From Pseudomonas fluorescens (GTDB taxonomy: Bacteria > Pseudomonadota > Gammaproteobacteria > Pseudomonadales > Pseudomonadaceae), in the NCBI RefSeq assembly GCF_000968015.1, contig NZ_LACH01000032.1:38932-102931 (forward strand): a stretch of DNA of 64,000 nucleotides, written 5' to 3'. Positions 55,538 through 64,000 of this stretch are shown here, one piece after another. The notes beneath the pieces are model-generated. The model did not search any database. It was not told the origin of the DNA and was given only the letters and a program-made list of their open reading frames with translations. The position numbers were made by a program, and so were the translations under genes. The first letter of the stretch is position 1; each line of letters begins with the position of its first letter.

Positions 55538-57241
55538 TCACGAAGTTGGCTTGTCGCCGTACCAACGAGGCGTATACACCCACTCGCCACCCTCGGCACG
55601 CGGGAACACGCAGGTGGTGGAGGAACCGATCAGCACCATGGTGCGCATGTCGACCTGGTCGGGGGTCAACTGCCCCAGCGTGGTGACGCGCAAGGTCTGG
55701 CCCGGGCGACCAATGTCGCGACCCAATACGACCGGCGTTTCAGCGGTGCGGTGCTGCGCGACAATCTCCAGGGCCCGACCCAATTGCCATGGACGTGAAC
55801 GCGAGATCGGGTTGTAGAACGCCAACGCCAGATCGGCTTCGGCGGCCAGGTCCAGGCGCTTCTCGATGATCGCCCAAGGCTTGAGGTTGTCCGACAGCGA
55901 CATCACGCAGAAGTCATGCCCCAACGGCGCACCGGCCTGCGCAGCAGTCGCCAGCGAAGCGGAAACACCCGGCAGGATTTCCAGATCGACGCTGTGCCAG
56001 CTCGGCTCACTCGACTCATGCAACGCTTCAAGCACCGCCGCCGCCATGGCGAACACGCCGGGGTCACCGGACGAGACCACAATCACCGAACGACCTTGCG
56101 CCGCCAACTCGAAGGCGTGGCGGGCACGCTGCATTTCTTCGCGGTTGTCGGTGCAATGCAGCACCTGATCTTCACGGAACGGCCCGGCCATGCGCACGTA
56201 GGTTTCGTAGCCGAGTACGTCGGTGGCCCTGGCCAGTTCAGCCTTGACCGCTGGCACCATCAGTTCGGCGGCGCCCGGCCCCAGACCGATCACCGCCAAA
56301 CGACCGCGTGCACGGCCGATCTGCGCAGCGTCCAGCGGCTGAGTGGCCACCGCGATGGCAATGCCGGTATCCGCTGACACGATGCTAGCGTTCGGCACGG
56401 TGTGGCGGGACAACTCGCTAACGCCGCCGCTGACCGACGCAAACCGCAGAGGCACACCCAGTTCAAGTGCCGCTTCGCGCAATGTCGTGTTGGCCATGTG
56501 CAGATCGCTGGCCAACAGGCACGCCACCGATTGCACGGCGATTTTCGCTTGATGCAGGGCCGTGCGAATCGCGCCTGGCAGCCCCGTCACCTCGCCGCTC
56601 ACCGCCACCAACACATTGCGCGGGTAGATCCTCAATTCATTGGCTGCCGGTGTCCGCTCGGCATGACCGACATGGATCGACAGCTGCGCTTGAGGATCTT
56701 GCGGCAACTGCGCTTGCGCCAGCCACGGCGCAGTCCCTTCGACGCGTACGCTTTGGCCGGCGAGCAAATCCGAGACGAAGCGCTTGCCCAGTTCCAGATC
56801 GCCGAGGGCGTAACCGCTGGGTGGATTGAGCAGGCAGGTGCCGAAGCGCAATTCACCGCTGGTGGTGATCGCCGCAGCAACCTCGAGACCAGCGGCAATC
56901 TCGCGCGCCATGACGTTCACGCCACCGAGCCCCCCGAGCAGCGGCACCACGGCGCTGCCGTCTTCGGCCACGGCCAGCACCGGCGGCTCAGCGCCTTTTT
57001 CCAGCAGAAGCGAGGCCAGCGTTCGGATCACGATGCCGGCCGCACACAACGCGATAATCGGCGTGTCCTGCTGATAGAACTCACGCAAGGTGGCACCGAA
57101 CTCGTGATAGACGCGGTCCGCGCCTTCCACCCGCTCGGCCAGGCCATGGATCAATGCGCCAGGGTACAACTGCGCAATCTTGCGCGCGGTCGCGAGGCTG
57201 CCATTGCCCAGAATGACAATCGCCGGAACTGGACGGGACAT
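55538..57241 (-). CDS. cobJ: Fused CbiG-like and precorrin-3B C17-methyltransferase (CobJ)
   Basis: A 567-residue fusion. Residues about 1-310 resemble CbiG/CobE: LGNGSLATARKIAQLYPGA near the start, VAEDGSAVVPLLGGLGGVN, and AKIAVQSVACLLASDLHMAN in the C-terminal subdomain. Residues about 325-567 are a tetrapyrrole methylase: LAVIGLGPGAAELMVPA, VVSSGDPGVFAMAAAVLE, EILPGVSASLATAAQAGAPL and FYNPISRSRPWQ. CobJ moves a methyl to C-17 and contracts the corrin ring. ATG 57241 overlaps the cobI stop by one base (TGATG). CbiG-CobJ fusions are known in pseudomonads. Confidence 0.93.
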   Translation of the reverse strand: MSRPVPAIVILGNGSLATARKIAQLYPGALIHGLAERVEGADRVYHEFGATLREFYQQDTPIIALCAAGIVIRTLASLLLEKGAEPPVLAVAEDGSAVVPLLGGLGGVNVMAREIAAGLEVAAAITTSGELRFGTCLLNPPSGYALGDLELGKRFVSDLLAGQSVRVEGTAPWLAQAQLPQDPQAQLSIHVGHAERTPAANELRIYPRNVLVAVSGEVTGLPGAIRTALHQAKIAVQSVACLLASDLHMANTTLREAALELGVPLRFASVSGGVSELSRHTVPNASIVSADTGIAIAVATQPLDAAQIGRARGRLAVIGLGPGAAELMVPAVKAELARATDVLGYETYVRMAGPFREDQVLHCTDNREEMQRARHAFELAAQGRSVIVVSSGDPGVFAMAAAVLEALHESSEPSWHSVDLEILPGVSASLATAAQAGAPLGHDFCVMSLSDNLKPWAIIEKRLDLAAEADLALAFYNPISRSRPWQLGRALEIVAQHRTAETPVVLGRDIGRPGQTLRVTTLGQLTPDQVDMRTMVLIGSSTTCVFPRAEGGEWVYTPRWYGDKPTS

Positions 57242-57975
57242 CAGCCTTGCCACCTTTCGCCGGGCACAATGATCAGCGAGAAGTACGGCGAGGACATCGG
57301 CTCGACCTGATCCAGCGGGACGATTTTCTGGTTGGCCATGGTCGCGCGCTCAACGTACAACGCACGTTCCGCCAGCCCGAGTTCTTCGAGCACCTGACGG
57401 ACCTTGGGAAAGTTGCGCCCCAGTTTCATGATCACGGCGGCATCGGCATCGGCCAGACGCCGCTTGAGATCGTCGGCAGGTAATACGCCCGACAGCACCG
57501 ACAAACTCTGATTGCGATACACCAGCGGCGCGCCCAGTACCGAGGCACCGCCGAGCATCGAACAAACGCCCGGCACAACTTCGGCTTCGTAGCGCTCGGC
57601 CAGCCGATCGTGCAGGTACATGTAGGAGCCGTAGAAGAACGGATCACCCTCGCAGATCACCGCCACGTCACGGCCAGCGTCCAGGTGCGCGGCGAGTTCT
57701 TCGCCGGCCGCATCGTAGAAATCGCTGATGACTTGTTCGTACGACAGCGGCGCCGGCAACGCTTCGGTGGTCACCGGATACACCAGCGGCAGCAGCGTTT
57801 GCGCATCCTGCAAATGCGCCTCGATGATGCCGAAGGCGTTGCCCTTTTTGCCCTTGGCGACGAAGTACGCCACCACCGGCGATTCACGCAGCAGGCGCAG
57901 GGCTTTGACTGTAATCAGCTCCGGATCACCAGGGCCGACGCCCAGGCCGATCAAACGTCCAGGTTGCTGCATCAT
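57241..57975 (-). CDS. cobI: Precorrin-2 C20-methyltransferase
   Basis: A 244-residue tetrapyrrole methylase that makes precorrin-3A from precorrin-2 with SAM. Signature motifs are [39 protein letters not shown] and [17 protein letters not shown]. The two adjacent ATG codons (57975 and 57972) both overlap the cobH stop, so the start is uncertain by one codon; GGAG lies five bases before the first. It is part of the cobG-H-I-J operon. Confidence 0.95.
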   Translation of the reverse strand: MMQQPGRLIGLGVGPGDPELITVKALRLLRESPVVAYFVAKGKKGNAFGIIEAHLQDAQTLLPLVYPVTTEALPAPLSYEQVISDFYDAAGEELAAHLDAGRDVAVICEGDPFFYGSYMYLHDRLAERYEAEVVPGVCSMLGGASVLGAPLVYRNQSLSVLSGVLPADDLKRRLADADAAVIMKLGRNFPKVRQVLEELGLAERALYVERATMANQKIVPLDQVEPMSSPYFSLIIVPGERWQG

Positions 57976-58598
57976 TCGATCTCCGTAGCGAGGGCATTGA
58001 CGGCGGCGGCGGCCATGGCGCTACCGCCCAGCCGGCCTTGCATGATGACGAAAGGCACGCCACGGCTGTCCGCCGCGAGCGCTGCCTTGGATTCGGCGGC
58101 GCCGACGAAGCCCACCGGGAAACCGAGAATCAGCGCCGGTTTCGGTGCGCCCGCGTCGAGCATTTCCAACAGATAAAACAGTGCGGTCGGCGCGTTGCCG
58201 ATCACCACCACGCTGCCTTCCAGGTGCGGACGCCATAGCTCCAGCGCGGCGGCGGAGCGAGTATTGCCCAACTCGCGGGCAAGCTCCGGAACGCTTTCAT
58301 CGCGCAGGGTGCAGATGACCTGATTGTTCGCAGGCAACCGCGTGCGGGTCACGCCTTCACTGACCATCCTCGCATCGCACAGGATCGGTGCACCGGCGGC
58401 CAGCGCATCACGTCCGGCCTTGCCTGCGCCTTCGGAAAACTGCAGGCCGTCGATGGCGTCGACCATGCCGCAAGCATGGATCACACGGACCGCAAGTTTT
58501 TCCAGATCGGCCGGAATACGCTCGAGGTTGGCCTCGGCACGAATGATCGCGAAGGAGTTGCGATAGATCTCCTGACCGTCGCGGATGTAATCAAGCAT
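57972..58598 (-). CDS. cobH: Precorrin-8X methylmutase
   Basis: A 208-residue enzyme that moves a methyl from C-11 to C-12 to give hydrogenobyrinate. ATG 58598 gives [23 protein letters not shown], a standard CobH N terminus. The catalytic His is in VIHACGMVD, and [12 protein letters not shown] and [16 protein letters not shown] are family signatures. It overlaps cobG by eight bases and cobI by a few, which indicates tight coupling. Confidence 0.95.
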   Translation of the reverse strand: MLDYIRDGQEIYRNSFAIIRAEANLERIPADLEKLAVRVIHACGMVDAIDGLQFSEGAGKAGRDALAAGAPILCDARMVSEGVTRTRLPANNQVICTLRDESVPELARELGNTRSAAALELWRPHLEGSVVVIGNAPTALFYLLEMLDAGAPKPALILGFPVGFVGAAESKAALAADSRGVPFVIMQGRLGGSAMAAAAVNALATEIE

Positions 58599-59898
58599 CA
58601 AGGGGGCTCCGTGAGCGGGCGTCGAGCAAGGCTGCGACCGCTTCAATAGTAAGGTTGCATGCGTGCAGCGCGCCGAAACCCGGCTGCGCTGCATCGCGAA
58701 AATAGAGGTCGTAGTGACCGGGAAAAACCGCCAGCAACGTGATGGGTGCGATGTGTGCGGCCGCGCAGGAACGTGAGCAACCGGACAGGTGCACGTTCTG
58801 TGTCTGGCCCTGGTGTTGCAACAGCGCGGCCAGTTGCCGGGCATCGCCCTTGGTGTCGGCCAGGCCTTTGCCGCAACCCGTCGAGCCGGTGCAGGCGATC
58901 AGATTCGCCAAGGCTTCGTCGGCCGAGCAACGCAGACCGAGCTGTTCAAGACGGTGGATAACTTCGCGAGCGTCGTCGACATGGACACCGGGTAACAACA
59001 GGCTTTGCCAAGGTGTGAAACGCAGGCTGCCATCGCCCTGATTGCGTGCCAATTGTGCGACGCCTCTGAGCATCGCGGGATTGAGGCGACCCAGAGGCGG
59101 CACCGCGCCGATATACACACGCTCGGCCTCGCGCTGTGGATGAACGCCGATGTGCAAGACACTCGGACTAACCTTGCGTTGCCAACCCGTGATGGGCATC
59201 AGCGGCACACGCTCGGCCAGACAAGTGAGAAACCCGTCGAGCGAGCAATCAGCGAGCAAATGCCGCATGCGTGTCTGGTCGGGACGCGCCAGGTCGAGAA
59301 ACAATTCAAGCACCCCGACCACCAGCGCATGGCCCTGCTCCAGTGACACCGCGCCCGCAGGCGAATCCACGGGACACCCTGCCAGACCGAATGCAAACAC
59401 CAGCTCGCCTTCTCGCTCAGTGGCGGACAACCACAGGTCGTGGGGATGCTCGAGCATCGCCAAGCCTTCGCCGCCATCCAGTTGCACGGCAAACTTGGCA
59501 CTGAGGTCGTGAAAGCGCTCATGGCTTTGCAGCGTGGCGAGGATCTTTTCGGCCAGCGGTCGCGTGTCGAACAGCATCTGCTGATCGATCCCGGCGCTCG
59601 GGCTGAGCATCAGATTACGCACATCGTCGCCAGCGGCAGTGCTTGGGCCCAACCCGGCCGCCATCAGGCCATCGATCAAGGCGCCCTGTTCACTGCCGAT
59701 CCCGCGAATTTGCAGATTGGCGCGGTTGGTCGCCTCGATCACCCCGTCGGCAAACCGTTCGGCGGCATCGGCCACTGCATCGGCCTGATCTGCCATGATC
59801 GAACCACCATTAAGCTTGATCCGGCAGATCCCACCGTCCAGCGCCTGGACGATACGCAGCAACCCCGGACAGGCCGAGGGGCGTAAAGCGTTGGACAT
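58591..59898 (-). CDS. cobG: Precorrin-3B synthase
   Basis: A 435-residue monooxygenase of the aerobic cobalamin route, related to sulfite/nitrite reductases. ATG at 59898 is chosen by homology (MSNALRPSACPGLLRIVQALDGG); the frame is open to 60030 and the Shine-Dalgarno is poor. The [4Fe-4S] cysteine ligands are in CTGSTGCG (C-x5-C) and GCSRSCA (C-x3-C). First gene of the leftward operon. No cobalamin riboswitch was recognised in the 155 bases upstream. Confidence 0.92.
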   Translation of the reverse strand: MSNALRPSACPGLLRIVQALDGGICRIKLNGGSIMADQADAVADAAERFADGVIEATNRANLQIRGIGSEQGALIDGLMAAGLGPSTAAGDDVRNLMLSPSAGIDQQMLFDTRPLAEKILATLQSHERFHDLSAKFAVQLDGGEGLAMLEHPHDLWLSATEREGELVFAFGLAGCPVDSPAGAVSLEQGHALVVGVLELFLDLARPDQTRMRHLLADCSLDGFLTCLAERVPLMPITGWQRKVSPSVLHIGVHPQREAERVYIGAVPPLGRLNPAMLRGVAQLARNQGDGSLRFTPWQSLLLPGVHVDDAREVIHRLEQLGLRCSADEALANLIACTGSTGCGKGLADTKGDARQLAALLQHQGQTQNVHLSGCSRSCAAAHIAPITLLAVFPGHYDLYFRDAAQPGFGALHACNLTIEAVAALLDARSRSPLDA

Positions 59899-60053
59899 CG
59901 GGCGTTCGTTCAATGAGTGACCGGCTGACTGGATGCATGTGAAAGGCGAAGGGCCGCCATTATGCCTGCTTTGCCCGAGCGCATGAAAAGTCTGCCGGTC
60001 GGAAACGCTGCCAACGTATCGATCAAGCAAAAGAATGCTTCGGCCTGCGTGGA

Positions 60054-60707
60054 TTAGAGCTCGTACTCGCTGAACTCGAGCGCAAGGGCTCGCGTGGCAT
60101 CTTCCACGCGTTGTCGAATGGCGTCCATGTCTCGACGCTTGATCTCCAACCGCCGAATCCGGATATCCAATTGGGACAGACTCTGGTCTATCGTCCAGAA
60201 CAGATAGGGTGTAGTGATGCCCAACTTGATCAACCTGACATGACTGACCACCATTTCCAGATCTCCGTTGGGTTTATAACTGAACGGTACGATGTTGAAT
60301 CCGGCTATTTTTCCACTTAAACCCGCAATCTTCGCCAGCAACCTGGCGTCACTCTCCAGCTTTCCAAGTACTGCTCCCACCTGCGCTATTTGAGCGCTCG
60401 TAAGGTAGGGACGTGCCACGTTCAACCAAGCCTGTTTCAAACTGCCCGAAAACTGCGGCATGATGTACTCGACAGGCTCGGCAAGTTTCCATTCCATTGA
60501 CCAAAATATACCGGCGTAATGATCGAACCAAGGCCCCGGCTGCGTCTCGCTCTTTGCGACTTTATCCGCGCCATTCTGGGCCAGATAGATGCAATTTTTG
60601 ACAAAACTATTGTCGGCGATAGTCTGGCCGGCAATGCCGACCAGCAGCACATTATTCATCATCAGCGCATCATGCTCGATGACACTTTCAGCTAACACGT
60701 TATCCAT
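60054..60707 (-). CDS. Unrecognised 217-residue protein, distant paralogue of 46455-47246
   Basis: No known family is recognised. ATG 60707 (MDNVLAES) is the likely start; upstream ATGs at 60722 and 60749 are in the same frame, the first too close to AAGG. The N-terminal part is hydrophobic in places (NNVLLVGIAGQTIADNSFV) and continues with KNCIYLAQNGADKVAK, then WFDHYAGIFWSMEWKLAEP, a helix with IAQVGAVLGKLESD, and a beta-rich half (FNIVPFSYKPNGDLEM, VSHVRLIKLGITTPYLFWTI), ending in a charged helix (IKRRDMDAIRQRVEDATRA). The order of elements matches the gene at 46455. It sits alone in the space between the divergent cobG and cobL operons, an odd location for a non-cobalamin gene. Confidence 0.72.
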   Translation of the reverse strand: MDNVLAESVIEHDALMMNNVLLVGIAGQTIADNSFVKNCIYLAQNGADKVAKSETQPGPWFDHYAGIFWSMEWKLAEPVEYIMPQFSGSLKQAWLNVARPYLTSAQIAQVGAVLGKLESDARLLAKIAGLSGKIAGFNIVPFSYKPNGDLEMVVSHVRLIKLGITTPYLFWTIDQSLSQLDIRIRRLEIKRRDMDAIRQRVEDATRALALEFSEYEL

Positions 60708-60954
60708 ATAAGTTTCTTTCATCCTTGATAGTGTCGCGACCAACATCAACGACAGGCCAAATATTTAATACATATAAGATTGCGTAACCAGAACAAAAAC
60801 CAAACTACCAAAACCATCATTACAGCAGACAATTTTTCGTCGACATTAAGTGTCTGCAACCCGAAGTACCTTTTCCCGGCCATAGACCTGCGTCAGATGA
60901 CAGAAGCCGCGTTATCATGTCGCCTTGACGTTGAACATTGGATTAAGGAACAAC
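60708..60954. promoter_or_regulatory. AT-rich gap upstream of cobL and of the 217-residue gene
   Basis: Almost 250 bases lie between two divergent genes. The first half (about 60740-60850) is AT-rich, the second half more GC-rich up to the AAGGAACAAC leader of cobL. No gene is apparent. I looked for the conserved cobalamin riboswitch box near cobL and did not find it. Confidence 0.5.
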
Positions 60955-62166
60955 ATGGCCTCCTGGCTGACAGTAGTGGGAATCGGTGAAGACGGCTTCA
61001 AGGGCTTGGGCAAAAACGCCCGGCACGCTCTGTTGCGCGCTTCGCGGATCATTGGCGGTCAGCGGCAACTGGATTTGCTGCCGGTGTGCATCCGTGGCGA
61101 GCGGCAATTGTGGCCCAGCCCTTTCTCCCTTGAACCGGTTTTAGCGCTGCGCGGCGAACCGGTCTGCGTACTGGCCAGCGGCGATCCGATGTTCTTTGGC
61201 GTGGGCGCAAGCCTTGCCCGGAAACTGCCCAACGATGAAATGCTGATATTGCCAGCGCCCTCTTCTTGTTCATTGGCGGCGGCGCGAATGGGCTGGCCGT
61301 TGCAGGATGTGGTGACACTTTCGGTGGTTGCCCGTCCCATCGCCGCACTCAATGCGCAGTTGTTCAGCGGTGTTCGCTTGCTGGTGTTGAGCAACGACGG
61401 TCAGAGCCCGGCCGCGATCGCTGCGTTGCTATGTGAACGCGGTTTCGGGGCGAGTCGCCTCACCGTGCTGGAACATCTGGGCGGTGCAGCCGAACGACGC
61501 ATCGAGGGTGTCGCCAATGACTGGAACGATCCTGTGATCGCCGATCTGAACCTGATCGCCATCGAGTGCATCGCCGAACCCAACACGCCGCGCCTGTCGC
61601 GACTGGCCGGCCTGCCGGACTCAGCCTTCAAGCACGACGGCCAATTGACCAAGCGCGACGTGCGCGCAATCACCCTCGCCCGCCTCGCTCCAATTCCCGG
61701 TGAACTCTTGTGGGACGTCGGCGCCGGCAGCGGCTCGATCGGCATCGAATGGATGCGCGCCCACCCCAGTTGCCGGGCGCTGGCCATCGAGGCGGATGAA
61801 GGGCGGCAGCTGTTGATCGAACACAACCGAGAGGCCCTCGGTGTTCCCGGCCTGCAGCTGATTCGCGGCAGTGCACCGCTGGCCTTGGCCGGGCTCGAGG
61901 ATCCAGACGCCATTTTCATCGGTGGCGGGGTCACCCGCGAGGGCGTGCTCAACACGTGCTGGGCCGCACTCAAACCCGGCGGCCGACTGATCGCCAACGC
62001 CGTCACGCTACAAAGTGAAATGACCTTGATGGCCTGGCGCGAGCAGCACGGCGGCGAGCTGACGCGCATTCATATCGCCCAAGCGCAACCGCTGGGGGAC
62101 TTTGATACGTGGCGTCAGGCGTTGCCGATTACCTTGCTGGAAGTGACGAAGCCTTTCGATGCGTGA
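60955..62166 (+). CDS. cobL: Precorrin-6Y C5,15-methyltransferase (decarboxylating)
   Basis: A 403-residue bifunctional enzyme (CbiE-CbiT fusion). ATG at 60955 follows AAGGAACAAC. The N-terminal methylase has [12 protein letters not shown] and [16 protein letters not shown]; the C-terminal SAM domain from about residue 235 has [20 protein letters not shown] and [17 protein letters not shown]. It methylates C-5 and C-15 and decarboxylates the acetate at C-12. It overlaps cbiD by eight bases. Confidence 0.95.
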   Translation: MASWLTVVGIGEDGFKGLGKNARHALLRASRIIGGQRQLDLLPVCIRGERQLWPSPFSLEPVLALRGEPVCVLASGDPMFFGVGASLARKLPNDEMLILPAPSSCSLAAARMGWPLQDVVTLSVVARPIAALNAQLFSGVRLLVLSNDGQSPAAIAALLCERGFGASRLTVLEHLGGAAERRIEGVANDWNDPVIADLNLIAIECIAEPNTPRLSRLAGLPDSAFKHDGQLTKRDVRAITLARLAPIPGELLWDVGAGSGSIGIEWMRAHPSCRALAIEADEGRQLLIEHNREALGVPGLQLIRGSAPLALAGLEDPDAIFIGGGVTREGVLNTCWAALKPGGRLIANAVTLQSEMTLMAWREQHGGELTRIHIAQAQPLGDFDTWRQALPITLLEVTKPFDA

Positions 62167-63256
62167 CGAAACCGCCGAACAACCCGCACCGCTGCGCAGC
62201 GGTTTGACCACGGGCAGCTGTGCCACCGCGACCAGTCTGGCGGCTGCACGATTGTTATTGGGCGGGCTGAGTGCTGACGCTGTGGAGATCGTTTTGCCCA
62301 AGGGCAAGCAGGTGCAGATGCGGCTGGAGTTCTGTCGTCTGATCGACAACGGCGCCGAAGCAGGGACGATCAAGGACGCGGGCGATGACCCCGACGTGAC
62401 CCATGGCGCGCTGCTCTATTCCCAAGTGCGACTGAGTAGCGAGCCGGGTATCCGCTTCAATGCCGGTCGCGGCGTCGGCACGGTGACCCGGCCGGGGCTG
62501 GTGCTGGGCGTCGGTGAACCCGCGATCAACCCGGTGCCGCGCAAGATGATCACCGACCACTTGACCCTGCTGGCCGAGGAACTCGATTACCACGGCGGTT
62601 TCGAGGTCACGGTGAACGTCGAGGACGGTGAAGCACTGGCCTTGAAAACCATGAACCCGCGCCTGGGGATTCTCGGCGGGCTGTCGATTCTCGGCACCAG
62701 CGGCATCGTCCGGCCGTTTTCCTGCGCGGCCTACATTGCCTCGATCCATCAGGGCATCGACGTCGCCAAAACCAACGGTTACCTGCACATCGCCGCGTGC
62801 ACCGGCAACGCCAGCGAAGACACCATGCGCCGGGTCTATGATCTGCCGGAAATCGCCCTGATCGAAATGGGCGACTTCGTCGGCGCCGTGCTCAAACATC
62901 TGCGCAAAGTGCCTGTGGATAAACTCAGCCTCTGCGGTGGTTTCGGCAAGATCAGCAAACTGGCAGCCGGGCACATGGATTTGCACAGCCGACATTCGAG
63001 CATCGACCTGCCGCAACTGGCCGAGTGGGCGGCGGCGATTGGTGCCGATGAGGCGTTGCAGCAAGGGATTCGCGAAGCCAACACCAGCCAGCAAGCCTTG
63101 GCAATGGCCAGCGCTGCCGGGATCGCCCTGGGTGATGCGGTGTGTCAGCACGCCCTGGACTTTGCTCGCAGCGTGGTGCCGGCGCAGGTTCAGGTTGAAG
63201 TATTTGCCATCGATCGCCAGGGTGGGATTGTCGGCCATGCGGGAGCTTTTCAATGA
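62159..63256 (+). CDS. cbiD: Precorrin-5B C1-methyltransferase, CbiD type
   Basis: A 365-residue CbiD-family enzyme. Typical motifs are [19 protein letters not shown] near the N terminus, [37 protein letters not shown], and [26 protein letters not shown]. The family takes the role of CobF in many pseudomonads with the otherwise aerobic pathway. It overlaps both cobL and cobK. Confidence 0.94.
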   Translation: MRDETAEQPAPLRSGLTTGSCATATSLAAARLLLGGLSADAVEIVLPKGKQVQMRLEFCRLIDNGAEAGTIKDAGDDPDVTHGALLYSQVRLSSEPGIRFNAGRGVGTVTRPGLVLGVGEPAINPVPRKMITDHLTLLAEELDYHGGFEVTVNVEDGEALALKTMNPRLGILGGLSILGTSGIVRPFSCAAYIASIHQGIDVAKTNGYLHIAACTGNASEDTMRRVYDLPEIALIEMGDFVGAVLKHLRKVPVDKLSLCGGFGKISKLAAGHMDLHSRHSSIDLPQLAEWAAAIGADEALQQGIREANTSQQALAMASAAGIALGDAVCQHALDFARSVVPAQVQVEVFAIDRQGGIVGHAGAFQ

Positions 63257-63987
63257 AGCGCGTGTTGTTGCTCGGTGGCGTGACAGAAGCCTTGGCCATC
63301 GCCCGGACCCTCGGGCCAGAACACATCTATAGCCTGGCCGGCGTCGGGCGTGTGCCGACGGATCTGACCTGCCAGGTTCGCGTTGGCGGTTACGGCGGTG
63401 CCGAAGGGCTTGCGCAGTTCATTCGGGATGAAGGGATCGACCTGCTACTGGACGCCACCCACCCCTACGCCGCACAAATCAGCCAGAACGCCGCCACTGC
63501 CGCGCAATTGAGCGGCATTGCATGCTGGGCGCTGAGGCGTCCGGCCTGGCAGCCACAGCCCGACGACGACTGGCGAGACGTCAGCGATTGGGCCGAGTTG
63601 ATCGAAGCGCTGAAACCGTTTCGGCGACCGCTGTTCACCCTCGGCCGCGAACCCTTGCAGCATCTGCATGAAATACCGCCAGAGCAATTCTGGACCTTGC
63701 GCGCCCTGGACGTTTACCCCGGCAACGAACGTTGCGAAGTCATCGGCGCGCGTGGGCCGTTTCTGATCGAGGATGAACGTGCGCTGTTTGAACGTCGGCA
63801 GATAGATGTACTGATCAGCAAGAACAGCGGCAGCACCGCGACCGAACCGAAACTGGAAGTGGCACGGGAGCGTGGGGTGCCGGTAATTGTTTTGCAGCGG
63901 CCAGTGTTGCCGGGGGTTGATCGGGAGTTTGGGTCGGTAACAGACGTATTGGCAGCCCTGACAGCCGAACCAGTACAAAACCTGTAA
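63253..63987 (+). CDS. cobK: Precorrin-6A reductase
   Basis: A 244-residue NADPH-dependent reductase. [18 protein letters not shown] and [16 protein letters not shown] are signatures of CobK/CbiJ, together with FTLGREPLQ and [18 protein letters not shown] (binding of the substrate and cofactor). It overlaps cbiD by four bases (ATGA) and ends the rightward operon 13 bases before the window edge. Confidence 0.95.
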   Translation: MKRVLLLGGVTEALAIARTLGPEHIYSLAGVGRVPTDLTCQVRVGGYGGAEGLAQFIRDEGIDLLLDATHPYAAQISQNAATAAQLSGIACWALRRPAWQPQPDDDWRDVSDWAELIEALKPFRRPLFTLGREPLQHLHEIPPEQFWTLRALDVYPGNERCEVIGARGPFLIEDERALFERRQIDVLISKNSGSTATEPKLEVARERGVPVIVLQRPVLPGVDREFGSVTDVLAALTAEPVQNL

Positions 63988-64000
63988 TTGGATGGACTCG

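Noticed and set aside
59899..60053. Cobalamin riboswitch upstream of cobG
   Set aside because: No B12 box or conserved core could be found on the minus strand, and none on the plus strand before cobL either.

Overview
The window is a chromosomal segment of a Pseudomonas of the P. fluorescens group. The evidence is gene content and order: speA, a Sui1-like gene, a Nudix gene, DUF2333, gcbA, ctpL, dsbD, aroQ, accB-accC, prmA, a DUF3426 gene, dusB-fis, purH, purD and retS follow the order I recall for P. aeruginosa PA4839-PA4856. Palindromic repeats (REP pairs) typical of P. fluorescens genomes sit between genes throughout. No rRNA, tRNA, CRISPR array, integrase or insertion sequence was seen.

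Layout. (1) 1-15168: a type IVb (Flp/Tad) pilus locus with its regulator. It holds the pilin flp, the assembly genes rcpC-rcpA-tadZ-tadA-tadB-tadC-tadD plus a DUF3613 gene, the response regulator pprB, the prepilin peptidase fppA, a TadE-like gene, the sensor kinase pprA and tadG. The products should form one machine: FppA processes Flp and probably the TadE-like protein, TadA powers TadB/TadC, RcpA/RcpC/TadD form the outer-membrane channel, and PprA/PprB control expression. (2) 15353-19733: two DUF4136 lipoproteins, cmoM, a MazG-like gene, a small membrane protein and a MATE transporter. (3) 19727-22728: an esterase lipoprotein, then an orphan type VI secretion pair, a short vgrG and a DUF4123 adaptor. 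(4) 22962-45643: the conserved housekeeping and signalling block listed above, ending with the hybrid sensor RetS. (5) 45674-55209: an accessory region with two unrecognised genes, a MarC-family gene and a 2,362-residue multidomain toxin. (6) 55538-63987: two divergent cobalamin operons, cobG-cobH-cobI-cobJ(CbiG fusion) leftward and cobL-cbiD-cobK rightward, with another unrecognised gene inserted between them.

The most interesting object is the giant gene at 48121-55209. Its N-terminal part has the glycosyltransferase signature of large clostridial toxins, with the D-x2-R-x10-Y-x-D-x-D residues at the spacing I recall for TcdB. Its middle has a Cys/His/Asp arrangement like a C58 (YopT-type) protease. 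After that comes a hydrophobic TcdA/TcdB-type pore region and a long C-terminal part without the clostridial cell-wall-binding repeats. Two short unrecognised proteins (46455-47246 and 60054-60707) look like distant paralogues of each other, and they share with the toxin AT-rich upstream DNA and strong AAGGA-type leaders. They may be accessory parts of the same system, but that is inference.
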